Numbered from the stretch's first letter, positions 8,230-15,853 are shown. The stretch is DNA of 32,237 bases from Dechloromonas sp. (GCA_016791065.1 JAEUOD010000147.1:1-32237); one strand, 5' to 3'. Numbers and translations: made by a program. Notes: generated by a model not told the origin, from the letters alone.

Positions 8230-11200
8230 TCAGTAAAGCTCCCGGATATGGACGTTCTTGCGCGTTTCCGGCGAATAGATGCCGAAGGTCGCCCGTGCCG
8301 ACGGATCGCGGTCGTAGGTCGTGGCGCAATTGCCGTTGCGCGAACGCAGCCAGGGCTTGGCTGCCGCCGTGCCGCCATGAGAGGACAAGCAGGAGAGATC
8401 GGTTCCGCTGGCACCGAGGTTGATCGCCACATCCACGCTGCCGGTTACCGCCGGCGTCGGCTTGGCGAGCACGACGTCGGCCTTGCCGCCGGCCAGCGTC
8501 ACCGGGCTGGCCGCCGTGTTGGCGGCGATACCGCCGCTCAGGAAGAAGTTGTTGGCGGCCAGCGTGGTGCAACTATCGAGGTTGTTGAGCAGCCAGGACT
8601 TGCCAGTCCAGAACTGGGCCTGGAGTGGCATCGACAGGCTCGACTTCTCGCTGCCGAAAACATTGCTCAAACGCAAGCGCCCGAAGCGGACCTTGACCGT
8701 ATTGGTCGCCGCTGCGCCACTGATCGCGACGCTATCCGGCTCGCCGGTAACGGAAGCGAGCAGGGCGAAGGATTCGAACGGCCCGTCCGGACTGCCCGCC
8801 CGTGTGAAGGTGGTCGTCGGCTGGCTGACGGTGTAGACGCCGGAAGCCCAGGCGGCAGCAGGCAACGCCGGCGAGAGGCGACTCAGGCTGACCGCCGTTC
8901 CGGCGTCATCGCCGGCCACGACAGGCGTGCCGAGATAGCCGTAGCCAGCGGTATAGCGGGTCGTGACTGACTCGTTGGCGCTGCGCGCCTGCAGGGAGAA
9001 ACTGACCCCCAAGGCCGGCTGGCCCATATAGACGAAGCCGCTGCAGGCGGCACTCAGGCTGCCGGTGAAGTTGAAGTGATCGGGGTAGAAGCGCCCGAAC
9101 GGCCCGGCAGCAGCCGAGCCGATGGTGCAGCCGACCATCCCGCCGCTTGCCGTATTGCTCGTGCTGCCGCTCAGGCAATCGCCACTGGCACTGTCGACCG
9201 TCGCGTAGTTGGCATCGGTCACCGCGTCCTGTTGCAGCGAGAGGGTACCGACATCGTGATAAACGAAGCTGCCGGTGGAAACACCGCTGACCGAGGCCGG
9301 CAGGGTTCCCACCAAGGTGCCGGCGGTATTGCCGAGATGATCGCGCAACATCGAGGTATCCAACACCGGCGTACCGGCATACTGCGCGCCGACGCCGCTG
9401 TCGGCAGCCAGCGTAAAAGCTTGCCCAGCCTTGAGCTTGGGACCACCGAGATTGGCCGTGACCGTGAAGGCGGCCGGACGCACGGCAAAATTATCGGTCG
9501 AACAGGCGGTGATGGCCGTACCGCAAACCGCCGCGCTACAGCTGAACCGAGCGCGCACGTCGCGGTAGGCGGTTGGCACCGTGACGCTGCCGCTGACCGC
9601 ACGGCCGGACGCAAAAGTCACGTTACCGAAACTGATCGTCTGGCTGACGCTGACCGGGCAATTGTTGGCGTCGAGCGCCACGCCGGTAGAAGTATTGGCC
9701 AACAGGTCGACCGCCAGGGTGCCGGAAAAGCCGGTTTCCAAGGAGCCATCCGTTTTCAGGGCCACGCCGTCGAGTGTGAATGCCGTGCCGGCCAGCTTGG
9801 TATAGAGGCGCTGGTAGCCAGTGCTGGCGGGATTGCAGCGCGGATTGGTCGGCTCGCAAGCGTTGAAGCGCGACACACAGGTACCGAGCGACATCGAGGG
9901 ATCGTGACCGCTGACGCTGGTACCGCTGTTTTCCGTCACGCCACCCGACACCACGTTGAAATTGATCGTCCCGCCGGCAGTGCTGCTGTAGTTGAGCAGA
10001 ACATCCGATTCGTTGTTCCAGACGTAGGTTGCCGAACCGTTGCCAAGGTTGGTCAGGGTGCCGGTCGCGCTACTGACGGTCCAACTGCCGCTGGCCGGCG
10101 TGGTCGTGATATTCATGGTGGTGCCGACCAGCGAAACGGCGTTGTGATTGACGTCGTGGGCGTAGATCCTGACCTGGTTGCTCTGGCAAACACTGCCGCT
10201 CCCGGCATGGGAGATGCTGAAATGGTCGAGCGGAGAACAGTTGGCGCGCGTCAACAGGCGATCACGCGCTGCCTGCGGGGCGCTGAGATCGAAGTTGTAA
10301 AGGCGGATTTCGTCAAGATCGCCATAGGCCGAGTTGGCCGTGCCGTTCGACGGAGCGATGCCGACGGTTCGGTTGTCGCCGAAATAGAGAGTGCCGAGAC
10401 TGGCATGCAAGGTGCCACTGCTGGTGAAACGAGAGAAGGCGACACGCTGCCCATTGACGAAGATCTGCATGACGCTCTGGTTGGCGCCCGCCAGCAGATA
10501 CCAGCTGACGGCGATATGGACCCAGGTGCCGGCTGCCGTACCGTAGTCGCCTGTTTCCAGGGAACGCACGGTGCCCGCCGAGTCGGTCAGGGCGAAACGC
10601 AGGACATCGTTGCTGCCGCTGCGCATCCGGCTCAGATGGAAGGGACTGGCTGCGAGGGTCCCCGCATCGAACAGCGTGCTGTTCCGGCCGGTCGTCCAGG
10701 CGTCGGTGCTCCGGTACCAGAAGGTGATCGAGCCGGCCGTACCGATTTCGCCTGGTGTCTGCCCTAGATCGATGGCGGATATGGCCGTGTTCAGGGTATT
10801 GGAAGCGATGGTCGCACCGGCGCAAACCTGGGCGCTAGTCAGCTTGGCGGGATAGGTCGTGGCGACACCAATCCGCTGCCCGGGGTGGCCCGTTCCCGAA
10901 CTATCGACGACGACCTCGCCCGTGGTCGGCGCCAGCGGCCAACCCACCGATTCGTCTAGGCGATACTCACCGACCTGGGCCGGCGAAACGGCGACCGGGT
11001 ACCAGCGGATTGCCGTGCCGTTGGTGGTATCGATGAAAGACTGGTTGAAGGAATACTGGGTGTAATCGGATGACGACACCTGCACGCCGACCGTCGCGGC
11101 AGAGCCGTTGCTCGCCCCCGACGAATAGCGATAACTGAACTCGCCGTCGCTCGAGGCCGCGCTTTCCCAGAGTACGACCTGGAAGTTGTAGCGCTCGGTC

Positions 11201-11748
11201 TGGTTGTATAGCTTGACGTTCGCCCAGGAAATCACGAAGCGCCGATTCGGCGCCGTACCGAGCAACTCGTAGCGAATCGAGGCACCGCTGGTACTGTTGG
11301 CGGTGCCGGCAACGATATCGGTCCAGTATGGCACCATCATGCGCACCGGGGCAGCTGTCGGACATCCGCTGTAGGTTGCACCAGCCCCAGCGGGCAGGGC
11401 GGCATTCGAATAATCCCGGTGAAAGCCGGAAACATCGCCGCCGAAAGTCAGATAGCCGTTGGAATTGACCCGCACCTGCGTGTAAGCCGTTCCAGCAAAG
11501 CGGAAGCTGAAGCCACCAGGAAAACTGACATCCGCCCAGTCGTCGTCGCCATCTGGATAGCCCGTACAGGCTGGGGCAGGCTTGGTCGAGTGCCAGATGA
11601 CGGACGTGGCCGAGCCGGACGGCGTATCGTAGGCGAAGGTTTCGCTACGATACGCGTAGGTCTGGGCAAACAGCGGCCCGGTCAAGGCAAGCAGCAAAAG
11701 CAGGCAGATTGCATGCCGCCATAGGCCGGAAGTTTTCCGGTAAATCAC
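8230..11748 (-). CDS. mshQ: MshQ-like large secreted protein with NIDO-like, LamG and DUF6701-like regions
   Basis: A 1172-residue exported protein starting at a GTG, with GAGG 7 nt upstream. A signal peptide (AICLLLLLALTGPLFA, cleavage near residue 28) is followed by a NIDO-like beta region at about 75-250 (VRVNSNGYLTFGG, MMVPYWTDI). A LamG/concanavalin-like domain spans about 258-492 (ITFWYRS, WVHIAVSW, GDLDEIRLYN), and an Ig-like segment about 507-610 (VRIYAHDVN). The C-terminal half is of DUF6701 type: GRFYPDHFNF, VRFGRLRLSNVFGSE, and a final YDRDPSARATFGIY...IRELY. MshQ of Vibrio is the family reference; function is not settled, but LamG and NIDO-like domains suggest an adhesive pilus-tip or pilus-associated protein. 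It lies between mshA and mshC, an unusual place. Many paired cysteines fit an extracellular protein. Confidence 0.8.
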   Translation of the reverse strand: MIYRKTSGLWRHAICLLLLLALTGPLFAQTYAYRSETFAYDTPSGSATSVIWHSTKPAPACTGYPDGDDDWADVSFPGGFSFRFAGTAYTQVRVNSNGYLTFGGDVSGFHRDYSNAALPAGAGATYSGCPTAAPVRMMVPYWTDIVAGTANSTSGASIRYELLGTAPNRRFVISWANVKLYNQTERYNFQVVLWESAASSDGEFSYRYSSGASNGSAATVGVQVSSSDYTQYSFNQSFIDTTNGTAIRWYPVAVSPAQVGEYRLDESVGWPLAPTTGEVVVDSSGTGHPGQRIGVATTYPAKLTSAQVCAGATIASNTLNTAISAIDLGQTPGEIGTAGSITFWYRSTDAWTTGRNSTLFDAGTLAASPFHLSRMRSGSNDVLRFALTDSAGTVRSLETGDYGTAAGTWVHIAVSWYLLAGANQSVMQIFVNGQRVAFSRFTSSGTLHASLGTLYFGDNRTVGIAPSNGTANSAYGDLDEIRLYNFDLSAPQAARDRLLTRANCSPLDHFSISHAGSGSVCQSNQVRIYAHDVNHNAVSLVGTTMNITTTPASGSWTVSSATGTLTNLGNGSATYVWNNESDVLLNYSSTAGGTINFNVVSGGVTENSGTSVSGHDPSMSLGTCVSRFNACEPTNPRCNPASTGYQRLYTKLAGTAFTLDGVALKTDGSLETGFSGTLAVDLLANTSTGVALDANNCPVSVSQTISFGNVTFASGRAVSGSVTVPTAYRDVRARFSCSAAVCGTAITACSTDNFAVRPAAFTVTANLGGPKLKAGQAFTLAADSGVGAQYAGTPVLDTSMLRDHLGNTAGTLVGTLPASVSGVSTGSFVYHDVGTLSLQQDAVTDANYATVDSASGDCLSGSTSNTASGGMVGCTIGSAAAGPFGRFYPDHFNFTGSLSAACSGFVYMGQPALGVSFSLQARSANESVTTRYTAGYGYLGTPVVAGDDAGTAVSLSRLSPALPAAAWASGVYTVSQPTTTFTRAGSPDGPFESFALLASVTGEPDSVAISGAAATNTVKVRFGRLRLSNVFGSEKSSLSMPLQAQFWTGKSWLLNNLDSCTTLAANNFFLSGGIAANTAASPVTLAGGKADVVLAKPTPAVTGSVDVAINLGASGTDLSCLSSHGGTAAAKPWLRSRNGNCATTYDRDPSARATFGIYSPETRKNVHIRELY

Positions 11749-11779
11749 GCCACGCCCTCAGCGCGTCGTCGCCCGGCCA

Positions 11780-11796
11780 CCGGCACGAGCTGCCGG
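11780..11796 (-). terminator. Hairpin between mshA and mshQ, possible attenuator
   Basis: On the minus strand CCGGCA-GCTCG-TGCCGG forms a 6-bp GC stem with a 5-base loop, within the 65-bp gap after mshA. A 14-bp palindrome, AGCTGCCGGCAGCT, overlaps its left arm. No T-run follows, so it is not a full intrinsic terminator. It could reduce read-through or protect the 3' end of pilin mRNA so that pilin is made in excess over MshQ. Confidence 0.35.
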
Positions 11797-11813
11797 CAGC
11801 TGGCAAACGAAAA

Positions 11814-12209
11814 TCAGCGGGCGCAGAGAACGGTAGCAGGCTGGGCGTTGCTGCTGCCCTTGGTCACCGTGCAGGTCACAGACTCTGCCGTGCCACTACA
11901 GTCATCAGAGCCCGACGGGTTAATCGTGAAACCGGTCGGGATACCGCCCTGCATCAGAGGGCCGAGGATGGCCGTAGTACAGACGTTGGCCTGATTGAGC
12001 GTGACGGCAGTCGAAGCCCCAACCTTCTTGGCCGCAAAATTGACCGATGAAGCTGAGGCGATGGCCCCGGCAACGCCTTGCGCCGCTGCATTTTCCGCCT
12101 GGCCGCTGAGATCGAAGAACTTGGGCACGGCCACCGCGGCCAGGATGCCGAGGATGACGATCACGACCACCAGTTCGATCAGGGTAAAACCACGACTCAT
12201 TGCTTTCAT
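11814..12209 (-). CDS. mshA: MSHA major pilin, MshA-like
   Basis: A 131-residue type IVa prepilin. The leader MKAMSRG is followed by mature [20 protein letters not shown] with Phe1 and Glu5, then [17 protein letters not shown]. The C-terminal part has cysteines at DDCSG, VTCTV and VLCAR that may form the usual D-loop disulphide. The start chosen is the ATG at 12207-12209, which has GGAG (12216-12219) 6 nt upstream. An ATG four codons earlier contains that GGAG itself and has no ribosome site. It is the only major-type pilin here; no separate mshB was found, so it may serve both roles. An inverted repeat lies 20 bp upstream. Confidence 0.9.
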   Translation of the reverse strand: MKAMSRGFTLIELVVVIVILGILAAVAVPKFFDLSGQAENAAAQGVAGAIASASSVNFAAKKVGASTAVTLNQANVCTTAILGPLMQGGIPTGFTINPSGSDDCSGTAESVTCTVTKGSSNAQPATVLCAR

Positions 12210-12228
12210 CACGCGCTCCATTGAATAC

Positions 12229-12243
12229 GCTGTCAGTGACAGC
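12229..12243. repeat. Perfect 15-bp inverted repeat upstream of mshA
   Basis: GCTGTCA-G-TGACAGC on the plus strand, 7-bp arms around one base, in the 39-bp gap between the mshF stop and the mshA start. It is dyad-symmetric and too tight to fold as a good RNA hairpin without opening central pairs, so a protein-binding operator is at least as likely. A TTTTATT run follows it on the plus strand only, where no gene reads. Confidence 0.5.
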
Positions 12244-12248
12244 TTTTA

Positions 12249-12761
12249 TTAAAACCAGTCGTACGGTGTCAGCAGTTCGATATCGACCGCCACGCCAGCC
12301 CCGCCGCCGCCCCCGCCCGAACGAATCTGCCAGCGTAGTACCGGACTTTCCGGCTGGCGGCTATCTGTCACAAGCAGGTGACTATGTAACTTCGGAATAT
12401 AAACCAACTCCGCTCTATCCTGTTCGTAATACCAGCTACCTGGCGGCAAGTTGCCCGGACCGCGCACCTCGCCGAAATAGCCGGCCGGCGGACGCTCCGC
12501 CAGCAGTACCGGATTGGTCCGGGCCAACGTTGCCTGCTTCTCCGCTTCCCCCCGGATGATCAGGTCGGCAACCCGGAAACGCAGACCGGAACGCAGGTTG
12601 AGTATGCTGTTCTCGACCACGGTCTTCTCGGTCAGCTCCTGGTAGAAGCGCATGGTGTGCAACAGCCAACCGGCGAGCAGCGAAAAAATAATGGCGACCA
12701 CGACCACTTCGAGTCGGGTCGCGCCGGATTGCCTGCGCAGCCTGTTCTGGCAGTGTGTCAT
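12249..12761 (-). CDS. mshF: MshF-like membrane-anchored pseudopilin-type protein
   Basis: A 170-residue protein directly after mshG (ATGA overlap), the place of mshF in Vibrio msh loci. Residues 1-13 (MTHCQNRLRRQSG) resemble a prepilin leader ending in Gly. The next residues, ATRLEVVVVAIIFSLLAGWLL, keep Glu at position 5 but have Ala at position 1 and a charged Arg at position 3. A helical segment (MRFYQELTEKTVVENSILNLRSGLRFRVADLII) and a periplasmic domain follow, with a run of six Gly near the C-terminus. It is either a weakly processed minor pilin or a simple bitopic anchor. The name rests mainly on position and size. Confidence 0.65.
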   Translation of the reverse strand: MTHCQNRLRRQSGATRLEVVVVAIIFSLLAGWLLHTMRFYQELTEKTVVENSILNLRSGLRFRVADLIIRGEAEKQATLARTNPVLLAERPPAGYFGEVRGPGNLPPGSWYYEQDRAELVYIPKLHSHLLVTDSRQPESPVLRWQIRSGGGGGGAGVAVDIELLTPYDWF

Positions 12762-13987
12762 TTGCCGAAGGCCGCCTTGCCCAGGTCCCAGATCGGCAGG
12801 AAGATGCCCATGGCGAGAACCAGTACGAGCACGCCGAGGAAGACGATGAGGATGGGCTCGATCTGCTGGGCCAGGGTTTTCAGTTCGTACTCGACCTCGC
12901 GCTGGTACATCTCGGCGATCTCGCCCATCATTTCGTCAAGCGCGCCGGACTCTTCGCCGACGGCGATCATCTGCAGCACGACGGGCGTGAACACTTTGGC
13001 CCCGATCGCGGCCTTCAATACCGTATCGCCGCGCTCGACGGTTTCGCGCATGCCTTCGATCTTGCGCGCAATGAAAACGTTGTCGACAGTCAGTGCGACA
13101 TTGGACAGCGCCTGCGTGATCGGCACGCCACTTTTCGATGCCAGTGCAAAGCTCCGTGAGAAGCGGGCCAGCGTGGCCTTGCGGATGATCTTGCCGGCCA
13201 CCGGAAAACCCAGTTTCATCTCATCCCAACGCAGGCGCCCTTCCTTGGTGGAAGCCCAATGGCGAAAGCCGAAGATGGCCGCGACGGTGCCGCCGAACAA
13301 CAGATACCAGTAGTTCACCATCAGTTCTGAAAATCCCATGAGGAGGCGCGTCATCAAGGGCAACTGGGCATTGAGATTTTTGAAGACCTGGGCGAAAGCC
13401 GGAATGACGAACAGATTCACGACCATGATCGCCCCGGCCATGGCGATGATCACGAAGGTCGGGTAGCGCAGCGCCGAACGGACCTGCTCGCGCATGAAGC
13501 GTTCGAAATCGAGGTGCTCGTAGAGGCGCAGGAAAATATCCTCGAGCAGGCCGGTCATCTCGCCGACCCGAACCATGGCCAGGTAGAAAGGCGTGAAGAC
13601 GCGCGGATGCCGCGCCAGCGAGGCCGACAACTCCCGCCCGCCTTGCAGGCTTTCGCGCACGTCCTGGAGTACGGCCTTCATTGCCGGATTGGTCATTGAC
13701 TCCTGCAGGCCGGCCAGGGCGCGCAGGATGGGCACGCCGGAACGTAGCAGGGTGTAGAGCTGGCGCGAGAAGAGCATGACGTCAATCGGCTGGACCTTTT
13801 CGGCGAACAGGCCCTTGAACAGCTTGCCGGCATCGAAGGAAACGCCGGCCGCGCTGGCCGAGATGCGGATCGGCGTGACACCGCGCTGGAGCAGCAATCC
13901 GGCGGCTGCAGATTCATTGGGCGCATCGATCACGCCCTTGATCTCGGCGCCATCGGCGCCGCGCCCCGCATACTGGAATGCAGCCAT
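12758..13987 (-). CDS. mshG: MSHA inner-membrane platform protein MshG (PilC/GspF family)
   Basis: A 409-residue polytopic protein with two repeated T2SSF domains (about residues 70-195 and 270-395). The first contains LFSRQLYTLLRSGVPILRAL and the second has ARFSRSFALASKSGVPITQAL. Three membrane helices are visible: about 170-190 (FVIIAMAGAIMVVNLFVIP), 220-240 (YWYLLFGGTVAAIFGF) and the C-terminal PILIVFLGVLVLVLAMGIFLPIW. The family forms the cytoplasmic-membrane platform driven by the assembly ATPase. The ATG overlaps the mshE stop by one base (TGATG) and its own stop overlaps mshF, so ATPase and platform are coupled. Confidence 0.95.
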   Translation of the reverse strand: MAAFQYAGRGADGAEIKGVIDAPNESAAAGLLLQRGVTPIRISASAAGVSFDAGKLFKGLFAEKVQPIDVMLFSRQLYTLLRSGVPILRALAGLQESMTNPAMKAVLQDVRESLQGGRELSASLARHPRVFTPFYLAMVRVGEMTGLLEDIFLRLYEHLDFERFMREQVRSALRYPTFVIIAMAGAIMVVNLFVIPAFAQVFKNLNAQLPLMTRLLMGFSELMVNYWYLLFGGTVAAIFGFRHWASTKEGRLRWDEMKLGFPVAGKIIRKATLARFSRSFALASKSGVPITQALSNVALTVDNVFIARKIEGMRETVERGDTVLKAAIGAKVFTPVVLQMIAVGEESGALDEMMGEIAEMYQREVEYELKTLAQQIEPILIVFLGVLVLVLAMGIFLPIWDLGKAAFGK

Positions 13988-15693
13988 CAGTCGTCGGTCT
14001 GCCCGGTGATGCGCATCGCTTCATCCAGGGTCGTCCGCCCGGCGAGAACGAGGCGCAAGGCATCTGCGCGCAGGGTGTTGCCAATCATCTGCTGGCGCGC
14101 CACCTGGATGTACTTATTGGGGTCGCCATCATTGATCGCATCGACGATATCGTTGGTCATTTCGAGGAATTCGTAGACCCCGGTCCGCCCTTGATAGCCG
14201 GTCATGTTGCACTGCCCGCAACCGGCACCGTGGAAGACTTCAGGCAAGGACGGAGGCTCGCCCAGGGCGACACGCAGCCATGCGTGCTCGGCCGGCGTCG
14301 GCTCATGCAGGGTACGGCAGTGCTCGCAAACCACCCGAACCAGGCGCTGGGCCATGACCAGTTGCAGGCTAAGCGCCACCATGTAGCGTGGCACCCCCAT
14401 GTCGAGCAGGCGGATCGGCGTCGACAGCACATCATTGGTGTGCAAGGTGGACAGCACGAGGTGGCCGGTCATTGCAGCACGCATGCCGATTTCGGCGGTT
14501 TCCTGGTCGCGCATTTCGCCGACTAAAATGACGTCGGGATCCTGACGCAGCGCGGCGCGGAGGACGCGACCAAAGGAAAGGTCGATCTTTTCCAGCACCT
14601 GCACCTGGTTGATGCCAGGCAGGCGGTATTCGACCGGGTCTTCGACCGTGATGATCTTGCGCTCGGTCGAATTGAGGTCGTTGAGCGCGGCATAGAGCGT
14701 CGTCGTCTTGCCGCTGCCGGTCGGGCCGGTGACGAGGACAATGCCGCTCGGTTTGTGGATGGCCCGGCGCAGCACGTCGAGCACCTTGGGCGGCATGTTG
14801 ACCGCATCGAGCCGCAGCAGTCCGCCGCTCTGGTTGAGCAGACGCATGACGACCGACTCGCCGTACTGGGTAGGCAGGGTCGAGATCCGGATATCGACCG
14901 AGGCATTGCGCACCTTGACGTTGAAACGGCCGTCCTGGGGTAGCCGCTTTTCCGAGATATCGAGCCCGGACATCAGCTTGAGACGCAGCGCCAACGCACC
15001 GGCCACCTTGATGTCGGCCTCGGTCTGGATGTGCAGCACGCCGTCGATCCGGAAGCGGATGCGCAGCTTGCTCTCTTCCGGCTCGATATGGACGTCGGAG
15101 GCGCGCGTCCGCAGAGCCTCGTCGAACACGGTGTGAATCAGCTTGACGACTGGCGCATCGTCGGCTTCAGCCGTGAGGCCGGTCACATCACCGAACTCAA
15201 GCGGCGTATCACCGAGTTCGGCGGTCAGTTCGCGGGCGAAACCGGTGATTTCCTCGGTGCGTCGATAAACACGATCGATGACCGAAAGCAGTTGCGACTC
15301 GGTGACGACCGCCAGCGCGATCTCGCGCCGGACCAGGCGGCAGATGTCGTCATAGACCTGGAGATCGGTCGGGTCGGCCAGCCCGACCTGGAGCATGCCA
15401 TTTTCCTCGCCGAGGACGATGGCGCGGTATCGCCGTGCCTGGGCCTCGTTGAGCAGTTTGAGCAATTCGGGCTGCGGCTTGAAGCTGCGCAGGTCGAGGA
15501 AGGGAATCCGCAACTGGCGGGCCAGCGCCTGGGAGATACCTTCCTCGGTCACATAGCCACTATCGACGAAGATACGCCCGAGCTTCCGGCCGGTCGCCTT
15601 TTGCTGATCGAGAGCGAGCTTGAGTTGCTCGTCGGTCAGCAGGCCCTGCTGGATCAGCAAGTCACCGAGACGGATTTTTTGCGGGGGGGGCAT
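13987..15693 (-). CDS. mshE: MSHA pilus assembly ATPase MshE (GspE/PilB family)
   Basis: A 568-residue extension ATPase. The N-terminal MshEN domain has two 24-residue c-di-GMP-type motifs: R8-Q31 (RLGDLLIQQGLL...) and K37-Q60 (KLGRIFVDSGYV...), separated by five residues. The ATPase core has Walker A GPTGSGKT at 323-330, Walker B DVILVGEMRD at 387-396, and His-containing STLHTN. A four-Cys zinc site (C456, C459, C492, C495) is present. The ATG at 15691-15693 is set by GGAGG 5 nt upstream; the TTG four codons earlier overlaps that site and is rejected. Codons 2-4 are CCC CCC CCG, giving eight consecutive C and a Pro-Pro-Pro start. It is the first gene of the pilus locus. Confidence 0.95.
   Translation of the reverse strand: MPPPQKIRLGDLLIQQGLLTDEQLKLALDQQKATGRKLGRIFVDSGYVTEEGISQALARQLRIPFLDLRSFKPQPELLKLLNEAQARRYRAIVLGEENGMLQVGLADPTDLQVYDDICRLVRREIALAVVTESQLLSVIDRVYRRTEEITGFARELTAELGDTPLEFGDVTGLTAEADDAPVVKLIHTVFDEALRTRASDVHIEPEESKLRIRFRIDGVLHIQTEADIKVAGALALRLKLMSGLDISEKRLPQDGRFNVKVRNASVDIRISTLPTQYGESVVMRLLNQSGGLLRLDAVNMPPKVLDVLRRAIHKPSGIVLVTGPTGSGKTTTLYAALNDLNSTERKIITVEDPVEYRLPGINQVQVLEKIDLSFGRVLRAALRQDPDVILVGEMRDQETAEIGMRAAMTGHLVLSTLHTNDVLSTPIRLLDMGVPRYMVALSLQLVMAQRLVRVVCEHCRTLHEPTPAEHAWLRVALGEPPSLPEVFHGAGCGQCNMTGYQGRTGVYEFLEMTNDIVDAINDGDPNKYIQVARQQMIGNTLRADALRLVLAGRTTLDEAMRITGQTDD
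15683..15690 (-). repeat. Eight-cytosine homopolymer in codons 2-4 of mshE
   Basis: The coding strand reads ATG, then eight C, then GC and six A. Insertion or loss of one C by slipped-strand pairing would frameshift MshE at codon 4. It is the longest mononucleotide run I noticed in the window. Confidence 0.9.
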
Positions 15694-15698
15694 CCCAA

Positions 15699-15703
15699 CC
15701 TCC
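15699..15703 (-). promoter_or_regulatory. Ribosome binding site deciding the mshE start
   Basis: GGAGG on the minus strand, 5 nt before the ATG at 15693. It excludes the upstream TTG, which would lie over it. Confidence 0.8.
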
Positions 15704-15715
15704 AAAACACCTTAA

Positions 15716-15744
15716 ATTAATGCGCTAACAAATTGAACTTTCAG
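15716..15744 (-). promoter_or_regulatory. Weak candidate promoter for the mshE-P block
   Basis: CTGAAA (15739-15744) and ATTAAT (15716-15721) on the minus strand are 17 bases apart, each four of six to the sigma70 consensus. They lie about 25 bp before the mshE ATG, in an AT-rich part of the 160-bp gap 15694-15853. A promoter is expected here, but these boxes are not strong and I saw no clear sigma54 box. Confidence 0.3.
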
Positions 15745-15808
15745 CTACAACCGGCACATTAGTCGTTTTTGAAGGGCGGAACAAGTCGCCGCATCGTGCA
15801 ACAGCGTT

Positions 15809-15852
15809 CGTCGGTATTCCGACGTCCTGCCGCATGGCGTCGGGCATGCCCG
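15809..15852 (-). terminator. Two short inverted repeats downstream of rhlE
   Basis: Just after the helicase stop lies the palindrome CGGGCATGCCCG (15841-15852). A 6-bp hairpin, CGTCGG-AATA-CCGACG on the minus strand, follows at 15809-15824. Neither has a T-run. They may mark a factor-dependent transcript end between rhlE and the pilus locus. Confidence 0.3.
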
Positions 15853-15853
15853 A

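Noticed and set aside
8226-8432. Extension of mshC into mshQ
   Set aside because: A prepilin leader must be at the N-terminus; the ATG at 8225 gives the six-residue leader MQYQRG.
9076-10767. 563-codon open frame on the plus strand opposite mshQ
   Set aside because: Arg/Gly/Ala-rich shadow of a GC-rich gene, no recognisable domain, wholly inside the well-supported mshQ.
12210-12221. Earlier ATG for mshA ([11 protein letters not shown])
   Set aside because: No ribosome site before it, and its second codon forms part of the GGAG that serves the ATG at 12209.
12241-12247. TTTTATT after the mshA-upstream inverted repeat as a terminator
   Set aside because: The T-run lies on the plus-strand side, while all genes here read on the minus strand.
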